A stretch of DNA of 11,215 nucleotides from Holosporaceae bacterium (GCA_031265715.1 JAISCG010000092.1:1-11215), one strand, 5' to 3'. Shown: positions 1-6,288, numbered from the stretch's first letter. A program made the numbers and translations. The notes: generated from the sequence alone by a model not told the origin.

Positions 1-1
1 T

Positions 2-706
2 TTTTCTTTGTTCAGGTTTTTTGTTTATGACTGGTATATTGTGCCGTCAAGCTCGATGGTTCCCACATTATTAATAGGCGATATGCCTTTTGTTGAAAAA
101 TTCGCCTACGGATTCAGCAAGCACAGCGTTTGGTTCAGTCCGAATTTGTTTTCGGGAAGGGTGATGTTCAGAGATAACGTAAAGCGCGGCGAAGTTATCG
201 TATTTAAGTATCCGCACGACGACGTAAATCCGGAAAACAACGATATCAATCTCATAAAAAGAGTGATAGCGTTGCCCGGTGACAGGATCAGCGTCACAAA
301 CGGAATCATAGCGGTGAACGGAGTTTCCGCGACTTTGAATTTTCAAAAGAAAATGGCCTATCACGACACACATGTTCGCAGATATTCGGAGCTGACTTTG
401 TATGAAGAAAAACTTCCGCTTTCCGATGCTCCGTCTCACACGGTGGCCTACATAGATAGTATGAAATTTTCTGATGTGAATAATTTTCCGGAGGTTGTCG
501 TTCCGGCCGGACATTATTTTGTGATGGGAGACAATCGCGATTGCTCAAAAGATTCCCGCTGCGGATTGGGATTCATCCCGGCGGAAAGTCTGATGGGGCG
601 CGCCTGGTTCACAGTTTATTCCATCGCGAACGGAGTCAGACTCTGGGAATTCTGGCTGTGGCTTCAAAACATAAGGTACTCTCGTCTCTTTAAGAGGATT
701 ATCTGA
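2..706 (+). CDS. lepB: Signal peptidase I, 5' partial
   Basis: Inner-membrane serine protease that removes signal peptides from exported proteins. The frame is open to the left edge, so the N-terminal membrane anchor lies outside the window; the TTG at 8 is not a credible start. Numbering residues from that TTG, box B reads PSSSMVPTL with catalytic Ser16 (codon 53-55). Box D is NLIKRVIALPGD with general-base Lys84, and box E is GDNRDCSKDSR at 174-184. The segment FSPNLFSGRVMF after box B is typical of alphaproteobacterial LepB. A C-terminal tail (about 195-232) is aromatic- and Arg-rich. The stop TGA at 704-706 overlaps the rnc ATG by one base, so translation is probably coupled in a lepB-rnc-era operon. 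Identification is firm; only the N-terminus is missing. Confidence 0.96.
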   Translation, partial: FSLFRFFVYDWYIVPSSSMVPTLLIGDMPFVEKFAYGFSKHSVWFSPNLFSGRVMFRDNVKRGEVIVFKYPHDDVNPENNDINLIKRVIALPGDRISVTNGIIAVNGVSATLNFQKKMAYHDTHVRRYSELTLYEEKLPLSDAPSHTVAYIDSMKFSDVNNFPEVVVPAGHYFVMGDNRDCSKDSRCGLGFIPAESLMGRAWFTVYSIANGVRLWEFWLWLQNIRYSRLFKRII

Positions 707-1398
707 TGCTTTCGCTCTGTGATAGAGTGACGAAGCTTCAGGATATAATCGGCTATGAGTTCAATGATACGAAATTTGTGTCTGTGGCCGTGATTCACTA
801 CAGTCTGAAAAAAGGCGAAAAAAATGCCGCCGAAGATTTTGAGAGATTGGAATTTCTGGGGGATCGAGTTCTCGGTTTGTCGCTGGCTCATCTTTTATAT
901 AAAAAATTTCCCGACGATAGCGACGGAGATCTTGCCATGCGCATTTCCGTGCTGGCCGGAACGGATTTTCTCATAGATCTCGCGAAAAAAACGAAGATTG
1001 TCGATTGTCTTTCGTTTCCGAAGGATTTTTTCGTGTCGACAAACAAAAATTCATCGGCCATTGCGGACATGGTCGAAGCAATTTTCGGCGCCGTGTTTCT
1101 GGATTCAAATTTTGAAACGACGTCGAGCGTCATCGCGAAATTATGGAAAGATGCCGTCGGTAACGTGATATACAAAGAGAAAGATTCGAAAACTTTGCTG
1201 CAGGAAATGTCCCAGGCGGAATGCTCAAAATTACCGATTTATCGGTTGATAAAAATGACCGGGCAGGCTCATGATCCGATTTTCGAAATTGAAGTTACGG
1301 CATGCAAAATATCGGCACTCGGCTGCGGAAATTCGAAAAAAAATGCGGAACACGATGCTGCCGCTAAACTTATAAAAAAGATAAAGGAAACAAAGTGA
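706..1398 (+). CDS. rnc: Ribonuclease III
   Basis: Double-strand-specific endoribonuclease that processes pre-rRNA and structured mRNAs. The protein is 230 aa, normal length. The catalytic signature ERLEFLGDRVLGL gives Glu46, Glu49 and Asp53. The second acidic pair sits in ADMVEAIFGAVFLD (Asp121, Glu124). These match the metal-binding residues of E. coli RNase III. A C-terminal dsRNA-binding domain covers about 162-226, starting KTLLQEMSQ and ending with the basic helix GCGNSKKNAEHDAAAKLI. The start ATG overlaps the lepB stop. No strong Shine-Dalgarno is obvious (AAGAGGA at 692-698 lies close), which fits coupled translation. Its last four bases overlap the GTG start of era. The lepB-rnc-era order is conserved widely in proteobacteria. 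Confidence 0.97.
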   Translation: MLSLCDRVTKLQDIIGYEFNDTKFVSVAVIHYSLKKGEKNAAEDFERLEFLGDRVLGLSLAHLLYKKFPDDSDGDLAMRISVLAGTDFLIDLAKKTKIVDCLSFPKDFFVSTNKNSSAIADMVEAIFGAVFLDSNFETTSSVIAKLWKDAVGNVIYKEKDSKTLLQEMSQAECSKLPIYRLIKMTGQAHDPIFEIEVTACKISALGCGNSKKNAEHDAAAKLIKKIKETK

Positions 1399-2222
1399 AA
1401 AGATGCGGTTTTGTGGCGGTGCTTGGTGAAACCAATGCCGGTAAATCCACTCTGATTAATAAAATGGTGGGGCAAAAAGTATCGATAGTTTCGAGAAAAG
1501 CTCAGACTACGATATTCAAAATTAACGGAATAGCCATTCACGGCGAATGCCAAATTATCTTCACGGATACTCCGGGATTTTCCAAGATAAAACACAGGGA
1601 AGTTTTGGAGAAAATCACCTGGGATACTTTCCGTGAAGCCGATGATATTTTGTTCGTGGTGGACGTCTGCAAGAAAAATTTTGATCTGAGCGTCGCTCTG
1701 CTGAAAAAAATTCACTCGTCCAAAAAAGTTTCTCTGGTGATGAACAAAGTGGATTTAATCCACAAGCCGCGATTGCTCGAAATTGCGGAAATGTTCGGCG
1801 AAATTCGAAATTTTGAGAATGTGTTTATGGTCTCCGGTCTGACCGGAAGCGGCACGGACAAAATTTTGGATTTTTTGGCCGGAACTCTTCCCGAAGGCGA
1901 GTGGATTTACAACGAGGACGAAATCACGGATTTATCCTTCGATAAATACGCGGCAGAAATCACGCGCGAACACATATATCATCGATTGCACCAGGAAATT
2001 CCGTACAAATGCACAGTGAAAACCGAGAGCTGCGAGGATCAATCGGACGGCAGTCTGCGAATTGTTCAGAGCATTTTTGTGAAAAGCGAATCTCACAGAT
2101 CGATATTCATCGGACACGGCGGAGGAAAAATAAAAGCCGTCGGCATCGCTGCGCGAAAGGAACTGTCGGAGCTGTCGGACAGAGAAATTCACCTGTTTTT
2201 GCATGTGTTACTTGATAGTTAA
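1395..2222 (+). CDS. era: GTPase Era, shortened C-terminus
   Basis: Essential GTPase that binds the 3' end of 16S rRNA and checks 30S subunit assembly. The GTG start at 1395 overlaps the rnc stop by four bases (GTGA). G motifs are visible: G1 GETNAGKST (11-19), G3 DTPG (58-61), G4 NKVD (117-120) and G5-like SGLTGSG (147-153; usually begins SA). The KH domain spans about 200-275, with the RNA-binding turn GHGGGKIKAVG at 240-250. The protein is 275 aa, and Era is usually near 300. It stops at HLFLHVLLDS, where homologues continue with HVKV plus roughly 20 residues. Neither other frame downstream restores that tail. The loss abuts the accessory block starting at 2223, so the end may have been altered by rearrangement. 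Gene identity is certain; the effect of the short tail is unknown. Confidence 0.95.
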   Translation: MKRCGFVAVLGETNAGKSTLINKMVGQKVSIVSRKAQTTIFKINGIAIHGECQIIFTDTPGFSKIKHREVLEKITWDTFREADDILFVVDVCKKNFDLSVALLKKIHSSKKVSLVMNKVDLIHKPRLLEIAEMFGEIRNFENVFMVSGLTGSGTDKILDFLAGTLPEGEWIYNEDEITDLSFDKYAAEITREHIYHRLHQEIPYKCTVKTESCEDQSDGSLRIVQSIFVKSESHRSIFIGHGGGKIKAVGIAARKELSELSDREIHLFLHVLLDS

Positions 2223-2275
2223 TTATCATATTTTTTAATCTTAGCACCCGTCTCATTTAATCAGGCGTTTTCTCT

Positions 2276-2392
2276 CGTCATTGCAAGGAGCAAAGCGAGG
2301 CGGTAATCCAGTGATTCTAAATTTGCTTAAATTTGAGTTCTGGATTGCTTCGCTTCGCTCGCAATGACGCGAAAGTGTTACCATGAGTACTG
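2276..2392. repeat. Palindromic interspersed repeat, copy 1
   Basis: The left arm (2276-2311) begins CGTCATTGC and ends AATCCAG. The right arm (2340-2369) begins CTGGATTGC and ends GCAATGACG, so the unit folds into a long hairpin. The loop carries AAATTTGCTTAAATTT. Similarity to copy 2 (3163-3277) continues past the hairpin to about 2392 (GTTACCATGAGTACTG). The same type of CGTCATTGC...GCAATGACG element is scattered through many AT-rich intracellular bacteria. It sits just after era and could also end transcription from that operon. I see no coding capacity. Confidence 0.8.
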
Positions 2393-2494
2393 TAGATACT
2401 AATTCAATATTTTATTGAAATTTCAAATAAAAAAAGATCCAATGTATGGTAAGTTTTTTAATAAATAAATATAGCATTTCATGATTTTTTAAAA

Positions 2495-2515
2495 TATAAT
2501 CTACTTTTAAAGTAG
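2495..2515 (+). promoter_or_regulatory. Possible -10 box with overlapping palindromic operator
   Basis: A perfect TATAAT lies at 2495-2500, directly followed by the perfect 15-bp palindrome CTACTTT-T-AAAGTAG at 2501-2515. The palindrome spans the expected transcription start of the gene at 2551. No good -35 box is found 16-18 bases upstream, so an activator or weak basal activity is possible. The palindrome could be a repressor site or a short 5' hairpin. Confidence 0.4.
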
Positions 2516-2550
2516 AGTATTTTTTGTATTAATAAAATCAGGAGGAAGAA

Positions 2551-3060
2551 ATGGAAAAAACTCGTATCGGGTTGAAAATACTGCTGAGCACAGCTTTTAT
2601 CCTATCGGTTGAGCATGGTGTGGGGTTGAAACCGCCCTGCGGAAATATAACTACTATTCAGGCTGCTCTCGAAGATCCAACTAGTACTCTGGTTGCTCTG
2701 GTAAATTATAAGGAGCAGGAGCTTTCGACTTGCGAAGAGTATCGGGATGAATCGGCCATTCTTCGGGCTTACGTAGAGTGTCATGGTGGATTAGCCACTG
2801 TTCTGGCTGAAGTAACCACTATTTGGGCTGCTCTGGGCGATTATAGTGTGCAGAAGATTATGACTTACGAAGAGTATCAGGCTGGTATAGCCCCGCTAGT
2901 TGCTATCCGGACTGCTCTGGGCGGTTATAATGTACAGGAGATTCCGACTTACGAAAAGTATCTGATTGCTCAGGGCAATTATGATTTGCAGGAGACTCCG
3001 GCAAAGCGTCAATCTGGTATAATCACTACTATAGTCGAGATCTTGAGTGCGCTCGGTTGA
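2551..3060 (+). CDS. Small secreted protein with degenerate internal repeats
   Basis: I do not recognise this 169-aa protein. It begins 5 bases after a strong AGGAGG (2540-2545). The N-terminus looks like a Sec signal peptide: basic MEKTRIGLK, a hydrophobic stretch ILLSTAFILSV, and possible cleavage after Gly25. The rest is built of degenerate repeats of about TTIxAALGxYxVQExxTYEEYxxxxA. TTI-AAL cores occur near residues 34 and 89, with a related core at 118. Y-x-x-Q-E...EEY segments lie at 53-64, 98-109, 126-136 and, decayed, 144-154. The repeats are clear in DNA: 2830-2877 resembles 2914-2961, and 2914-2946 resembles 2968-3000. Three Cys (30, 61, 77) lie in the first half. The gene is bracketed by two copies of a palindromic repeat and converges on the protease genes. 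Function is unknown; a surface or secreted role is inferred from the signal peptide only. Confidence 0.72.
   Translation: MEKTRIGLKILLSTAFILSVEHGVGLKPPCGNITTIQAALEDPTSTLVALVNYKEQELSTCEEYRDESAILRAYVECHGGLATVLAEVTTIWAALGDYSVQKIMTYEEYQAGIAPLVAIRTALGGYNVQEIPTYEKYLIAQGNYDLQETPAKRQSGIITTIVEILSALG
2830..3000 (+). repeat. Degenerate tandem coding repeats
   Basis: A 48-bp segment at 2830-2877 recurs at 2914-2961 (both start GCTCTGGGCG and end in a TACGAA-AGTAT block). A 33-bp part recurs again at 2968-3000 (GCTCAGGGC...GAGACTCCG). Copy offsets are 84 and 54 bp, both multiples of three, so the reading frame is kept. They encode the ALGxYxVQExxTYEEY units of the secreted repeat protein. Confidence 0.75.
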
Positions 3061-3162
3061 TATTAACTTTCCACTAAAGTCTGCTGAGTTTTATGATCGA
3101 AAATAGCAAATTTGTCTAAAATAAAGAAGGCAGCATATCGCATTCAATTAAGCGTTTCATCT

Positions 3163-3277
3163 CGTCATTGCGAAAAGCAACGCGACGTGGCAATCCGGAT
3201 TTTAAATTTGCCTAAATTTTAGCTCCAGATTGCTTCGCTCTGCTCGCAATGACTCGAAAATATTACCATAAATACTG
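3163..3277. repeat. Palindromic interspersed repeat, copy 2
   Basis: This is the same element and orientation as copy 1 at 2276-2392. The left arm starts CGTCATTGC at 3163 and ends CAATCCGGA at 3199. The right arm runs from CTCCAGATTGC (3224) to GCAATGAC (3253), and the loop has AAATTTGCCTAAATTT. Homology continues to ATTACCATAAATACTG at 3277. It lies between the convergent secreted-repeat gene and protease 1, where the hairpin could act as a terminator for either side. The remainder of 3061-3341 shows no gene. Confidence 0.8.
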
Positions 3278-3341
3278 AAAAAGACTATTTAAATGGAAAT
3301 TAAAATTTTTTAAAAAAATCAGACGAGTAGTAAACTGTTTA

Positions 3342-4640
3342 TCAGTTAATACTTGATTTTAATTCCTCTTCTTTTAATAATTTTAATTCCTCTCTTTTTA
3401 CAAATTTAATAAATTCACAAATATCTGCCGAATCCGATGGAGTCTTATATTCCGGTTCTGTGTTAACAGTCTGTCCGGGAGAGATTCTCATACTTGAAGT
3501 TGAACGAGGGTTCGCAGTAGCAGATTCAGTCCGCTCAGATCTGACTTTCTCCCCCGGAAGTTTAAACAGAGGTCCACTATAAATTCCGACATATTCTAAA
3601 CCGGCATCTGTCTTTTTCACAACCAATGAACCGCTAAATCCGCCACCGGCTCTATCAGCATCCACAAATGTCTGACTTTTATTCATCATTCTATCAGGCA
3701 CAAACTGACTCAACACCTGTATACATTTCTTTTTATTCCATCCCAGGAGTTGAAGAAGATCATGTCGTTTTTTTAATTGACCATCTTCTTTGACCGCATC
3801 TAACAAAGTGCCAATATGACCATCCAGAGTCTGCTCCCACCCGGTCATACCGTATCCAACCACATAAAAAAAATCATCCCCGGTTACTCTTTCCCTTTTG
3901 TTATACCCGAATATATTCCCAGCCAAGATTTGCTCTCCGGATAAAACGTTACCCCCTTCATCCTTAACCTGATCGTCTAAAATTAGAATAGCAAGATCAA
4001 ATATTTTACCGTTCCCCCGATAGATATAGGATCTTTTTACCTTGTACTTATCGGTTCTTGTGTTTCCTATGGTACATATTAACGGTAAATTTCCGTTATA
4101 CCGCTTCGGTTCGGGAGTCACGCTTAGGTAAGTATTATTATCAAAAAAGTTACCGCACCTTGGAAAAAAATCACCTTCTCCGGTTTTTAGTACTAAATGT
4201 CCTTCATGACTAAGTGAACCACACATACCCCAGATATTAATAACATTATGAGCACAGGTAATTACTACCTTGCCTTTCAATCTCTCAACCCCCACGTCTA
4301 TAAGTGTTCCTGTCCCTATTCCGGGAAGACAAATTCCTTCATCGGTCCCTTCCTCACCACCGTTGATTTCTTCCACTATATTGACTCTCACAACATTTTT
4401 GGTAAAACCTATCCACATATCGCTCCAGGCTGCCTTTATATCGTTTTCAGTGTAGAGATTTTTAAGATTAATTCTGAACATTGGATGATTGTACCCCTGA
4501 GCTTTATAATCTTTCAAAAAATCCGAAAGAAACTTTATATTTTCTCCGTATTTTCCGCCATCTTCCCAATCTTCCGGGACTGCATAGCAATTATGCATGC
4601 CGACTGCCGCAAGCGCTAAAGCAAGCATTATCTTTTTCAT
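3342..4640 (-). CDS. Secreted trypsin-like serine protease, paralogue 1
   Basis: Predicted exported S1-like (chymotrypsin-fold) protease of 432 aa. I chose the ATG at 4640-4638 because it aligns with the paralogue's start (GAGGAAAAT-ATGAAAAAG) and lies six bases from AAGGAGG (4653-4647). An in-frame ATG one codon upstream (4643) is the alternative. The signal peptide MKKIMLALALAAVGMHNCYA probably cleaves before VPEDW. The catalytic triad is visible: His131 in ITCAHNV, Asp215 in KIFDLAIL, and Ser336 in RAGGGFSGSLVV (where trypsins have GDSGGP). A region shared with the paralogue between Asp and Ser contains GYGMTG and DLLQxLGWNKKK. After the protease domain comes a Ser/Thr/Pro-rich linker (about 365-403), then the conserved tail DICEFIKFVK and a Lys/Glu-rich end. 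It lies 144 bp downstream of paralogue 2 on the same strand. Substrate and specificity are unknown. Confidence 0.87.
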   Translation of the reverse strand: MKKIMLALALAAVGMHNCYAVPEDWEDGGKYGENIKFLSDFLKDYKAQGYNHPMFRINLKNLYTENDIKAAWSDMWIGFTKNVVRVNIVEEINGGEEGTDEGICLPGIGTGTLIDVGVERLKGKVVITCAHNVINIWGMCGSLSHEGHLVLKTGEGDFFPRCGNFFDNNTYLSVTPEPKRYNGNLPLICTIGNTRTDKYKVKRSYIYRGNGKIFDLAILILDDQVKDEGGNVLSGEQILAGNIFGYNKRERVTGDDFFYVVGYGMTGWEQTLDGHIGTLLDAVKEDGQLKKRHDLLQLLGWNKKKCIQVLSQFVPDRMMNKSQTFVDADRAGGGFSGSLVVKKTDAGLEYVGIYSGPLFKLPGEKVRSERTESATANPRSTSSMRISPGQTVNTEPEYKTPSDSADICEFIKFVKREELKLLKEEELKSSIN

Positions 4641-4673
4641 CATTTTCCTCCTTATTTATTTAAAAGTACAATT

Positions 4674-4739
4674 ATCATATCAAGCAAAAATTATTTAAAT
4701 AGGTAATTTTTTTTACTTCCCGGTTTCACGCAATTACCT
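4674..4739 (-). promoter_or_regulatory. Upstream region of protease 1 with TATGAT and inverted repeat
   Basis: Reading the minus strand, a -10-like TATGAT lies at 4679-4674, about 30 bases before the start codon. The same place in paralogue 2 has TATAAT, and the surrounding sequence (TTGATAT-ATAAT, then TTTTAAATAAA and the ribosome site) is conserved. No convincing -35 is seen. Further upstream, perfect 8-bp arms AGGTAATT (4701-4708) and AATTACCT (4732-4739) bracket CTTCCCGGTTTCACGC. That segment also opens the 78-bp repeats at 6095 and 7225. Confidence 0.4.
4716..4738 (+). repeat. Truncated copy of the 78-bp repeat
   Basis: CTTCCCGGTTTCACGCAATTACC matches the first 23 bases of the repeat at 6095-6172 with one change, and it is closely related to the copy at 7225-7302. 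After 4738 the sequence diverges, so the CtrA-box half is missing here. It lies upstream of protease 1, as the 6095 copy lies upstream of protease 2. This suggests it was carried along when the protease gene and its upstream region were duplicated. Confidence 0.7.
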
Positions 4740-4787
4740 CATGCCGACTTCGGAACTATTGAGCAGCACCTATATATAATCTCAAAA

Positions 4788-6011
4788 TCAAGGCGTCGGC
4801 TGCTGTGGCTGCCGGGATTCATGATCTTTTACGAATTTAATAAATTCACAAATGTCCACCGGACTCGATACCGCAGTCGGATCTGATCCGTCTGCAGCAA
4901 CAGATCCGGTCTCATTTGAAAGTTTAAACGCAGGTCCGCTGTAAATTCCTGCGTATTTTATCGGACCGCCGACATTCGGTTGTGAAATAACCAACGAACC
5001 GCTAAATCCGCCGCCGGCACGTTTAATATCAACAAAAGTCCGATATATACATCTATCAGATAATAATCCTCTGTGCATATTTACACGCTTCTTTTTATTC
5101 CATCCCAGGCACTGGAGCAAATCTTGCCGTTTTCCCAGTTGTTTTTCTCTAACTGCCTCCGACAAACCACCCATAGCCCCGGGAAGTTGCCCAAACCCTG
5201 TCATACCATACCCGATTATGCAAAAATCTGCACTATCCGTGATTGATGCTTCATTTCTTTCCCTGCTCCCGCATACAGTATCGGGCGAGATTCTTTCTCC
5301 GGGTAAAATTTGATTCTCTCTATCCACAATCGGATTGTCTAAAATCAGAATGGCCAGGTCAGACATAACACCGTTTTTTCGATAAATGTAGGCTTTCTTT
5401 ACCTTATGCTGAACATTTCCCGATTCTTCTTCCGTATTTACCAACGGTAAATTTTCATCACGTCGTTCCGACTCGGGAGTTACACTGATATAAGCTTTAT
5501 TTGTTAAAAGATTATCTTGTTTTGGAAAAAAGTTATTGCCTCCGGTTTGCAGTATCAAATGCTGATCCTGCGGTAAACCAAATATCGTCGACACAATATT
5601 CATATTATCAATGACATTATGAGCACAGGTAATTATTACCTTGCCTCTCAAGCTCTCATCCCCCACGTCTATAAGTGTTCCTGTCCCTATGAAGGGAAGA
5701 CAAATCCCTTCGTCGGTTTTGTATACAGAATTGATTCTCACAACATTTCCGGTAAATTTACTGCACTTATAATTCCAAGCACTTTCTATATTATCTGTCC
5801 CGTAAAGGTAATCCAAAGAAAAACAAAACATCGGATGATTCAATCCCTGAGATTTATACTCATTCACAAAATCCGAAAGAAACTTTATATTTTTTCCGTA
5901 TTTTCCGTCATCTTTCCAATCATCCGGGATTACATAGCAATCATCCGGGACTGCATAGCAATTATGCAGGCCGACTGCCGCAAGCGCTAAAACAAGCATT
6001 ATCTTTTTCAT
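4788..6011 (-). CDS. Secreted trypsin-like serine protease, paralogue 2
   Basis: Predicted exported S1-like serine protease of 407 aa, collinear with paralogue 1 throughout. The start ATG at 6011 follows GAGGA with normal spacing. The signal peptide MKKIMLVLALAAVGLHNCYA probably cleaves before VPDD. The triad is His131 (ITCAHNV), Asp218 (VMSDLAIL) and Ser338 (RAGGGFSGSLVI). Shared features are GTGTLIDVG, GYGMTG, DLLQCLGWNKKK and the tail DICEFIKFVK. Differences cluster in the linker after the protease domain, which is about 25-30 residues shorter here, and in the very C-terminus (QPQQPTP instead of a Lys/Glu-rich end). A 21-bp tandem duplication just after the signal peptide adds seven residues (VPDDCYVIPDDW). 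It may be transcribed alone or with protease 1, 144 bp downstream. Function beyond proteolysis cannot be told from sequence. Confidence 0.87.
   Translation of the reverse strand: MKKIMLVLALAAVGLHNCYAVPDDCYVIPDDWKDDGKYGKNIKFLSDFVNEYKSQGLNHPMFCFSLDYLYGTDNIESAWNYKCSKFTGNVVRINSVYKTDEGICLPFIGTGTLIDVGDESLRGKVIITCAHNVIDNMNIVSTIFGLPQDQHLILQTGGNNFFPKQDNLLTNKAYISVTPESERRDENLPLVNTEEESGNVQHKVKKAYIYRKNGVMSDLAILILDNPIVDRENQILPGERISPDTVCGSRERNEASITDSADFCIIGYGMTGFGQLPGAMGGLSEAVREKQLGKRQDLLQCLGWNKKKRVNMHRGLLSDRCIYRTFVDIKRAGGGFSGSLVISQPNVGGPIKYAGIYSGPAFKLSNETGSVAADGSDPTAVSSPVDICEFIKFVKDHESRQPQQPTP
5920..5961. repeat. 21-bp tandem duplication in protease 2
   Basis: TCATCCGGGATTACATAGCAA (5920-5940) is followed directly by a copy with two changes (5941-5961). 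It is in frame and inserts seven residues at the predicted start of the mature protease. Paralogue 1 has a single unit at this place. Confidence 0.9.
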
Positions 6012-6044
6012 TATTTTCCTCTTTCTTTATTTAAAAACAAAATT

Positions 6045-6050
6045 ATTATA
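6045..6050 (-). promoter_or_regulatory. Likely -10 box for protease 2
   Basis: On the minus strand the sequence is TATAAT at 6050-6045, inside TTGATATAATAATTT. It is at the same distance from the start codon as the TATGAT of paralogue 1, and the flanking bases are conserved between the two genes. No clear -35 hexamer is present 16-18 bases upstream, where the sequence is a run of A and T. Confidence 0.45.
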
Positions 6051-6094
6051 TCAAATAAAAGTTAAAAAATTATTTAAAAAAAGGTATTTTTTTA

Positions 6095-6172
6095 CTTCCC
6101 GGTTTCATGCAATTACCCCGGTTATAACATGTTAACAAAATGTTAACTTTTTGCGTTTTTTGGGCGATCGCG
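6095..6172 (+). repeat. 78-bp direct repeat, left copy, with CtrA-type box
   Basis: The stretch runs from CTTCCCGGTTTCATGC to GGGCGATCGCG. It matches 7225-7302 with about five substitutions in 78 bases and no gaps. It contains TTAA-N7-TTAAC at 6132-6147 (TTAACAAAATGTTAAC), the consensus of the cell-cycle regulator CtrA, and the palindrome GCGATCGC near its right end. Together with the right copy it brackets the methyltransferase gene. It lies between the divergent protease 2 and methyltransferase genes, so it could affect either promoter. Confidence 0.85.
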
Positions 6173-6174
6173 TA

Positions 6175-6185
6175 CCCCCCCCCCC
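6175..6185 (+). repeat. C11 homopolymer tract
   Basis: Eleven consecutive C residues occur in otherwise AT-rich intergenic DNA, directly after the 78-bp repeat and immediately before TTTGACA. Tracts of this length are prone to slipped-strand length change. Its place next to promoter-like hexamers ahead of the methyltransferase is noted as a possible phase-variation switch. Confidence 0.85.
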
Positions 6186-6218
6186 TTTGACAAAAAATAA
6201 AAAACAAATTTTTTATCA

Positions 6219-6249
6219 TTGACACACACTTTCTTTACCTCTTTATGAT
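6219..6249 (+). promoter_or_regulatory. Putative promoter of the methyltransferase
   Basis: TTGACA at 6219-6224 and TATGAT at 6244-6249 are separated by 19 bases, a little longer than ideal. A second TTGACA at 6187-6192 abuts the C11 tract but has no good partner 17 bases on. The leader then runs to the ribosome site GGGAGGT at 6276-6282. Confidence 0.45.
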
Positions 6250-6288
6250 ATTTTCAAAAAAAATAATTACAGTCCGGGAGGTAATGAA

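Noticed and set aside
8..10. TTG as a start codon for lepB
   Set aside because: It would lack the membrane anchor and lies only 15 codons before the catalytic Ser; the frame stays open to the left edge, so the gene is simply cut by the window.
2009..2215. Alternative-frame small open frame inside era
   Set aside because: It overlaps the conserved KH domain of Era and shows no ribosome site or recognisable features.
2276..3277. Two spaced palindromic repeats as a minimal CRISPR array
   Set aside because: There are only two units, about 890 bp apart, with a gene between them and no cas genes; the long imperfect hairpins fit an interspersed element.
4248..4619. 123-aa open frame on +, antisense to protease 1, similar to one at 5619-5990 antisense to protease 2
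   Set aside because: The similarity follows from the proteases being paralogues; neither frame has a ribosome site or recognisable protein features, while the minus-strand frames have signal peptides and an intact triad.
4743..4800. GCCGAC...GTCGGC inverted repeat at the end of protease 2 as a terminator
   Set aside because: The six-base arms are 46 bases apart, one lies inside the coding region, and no T run follows on the minus strand.
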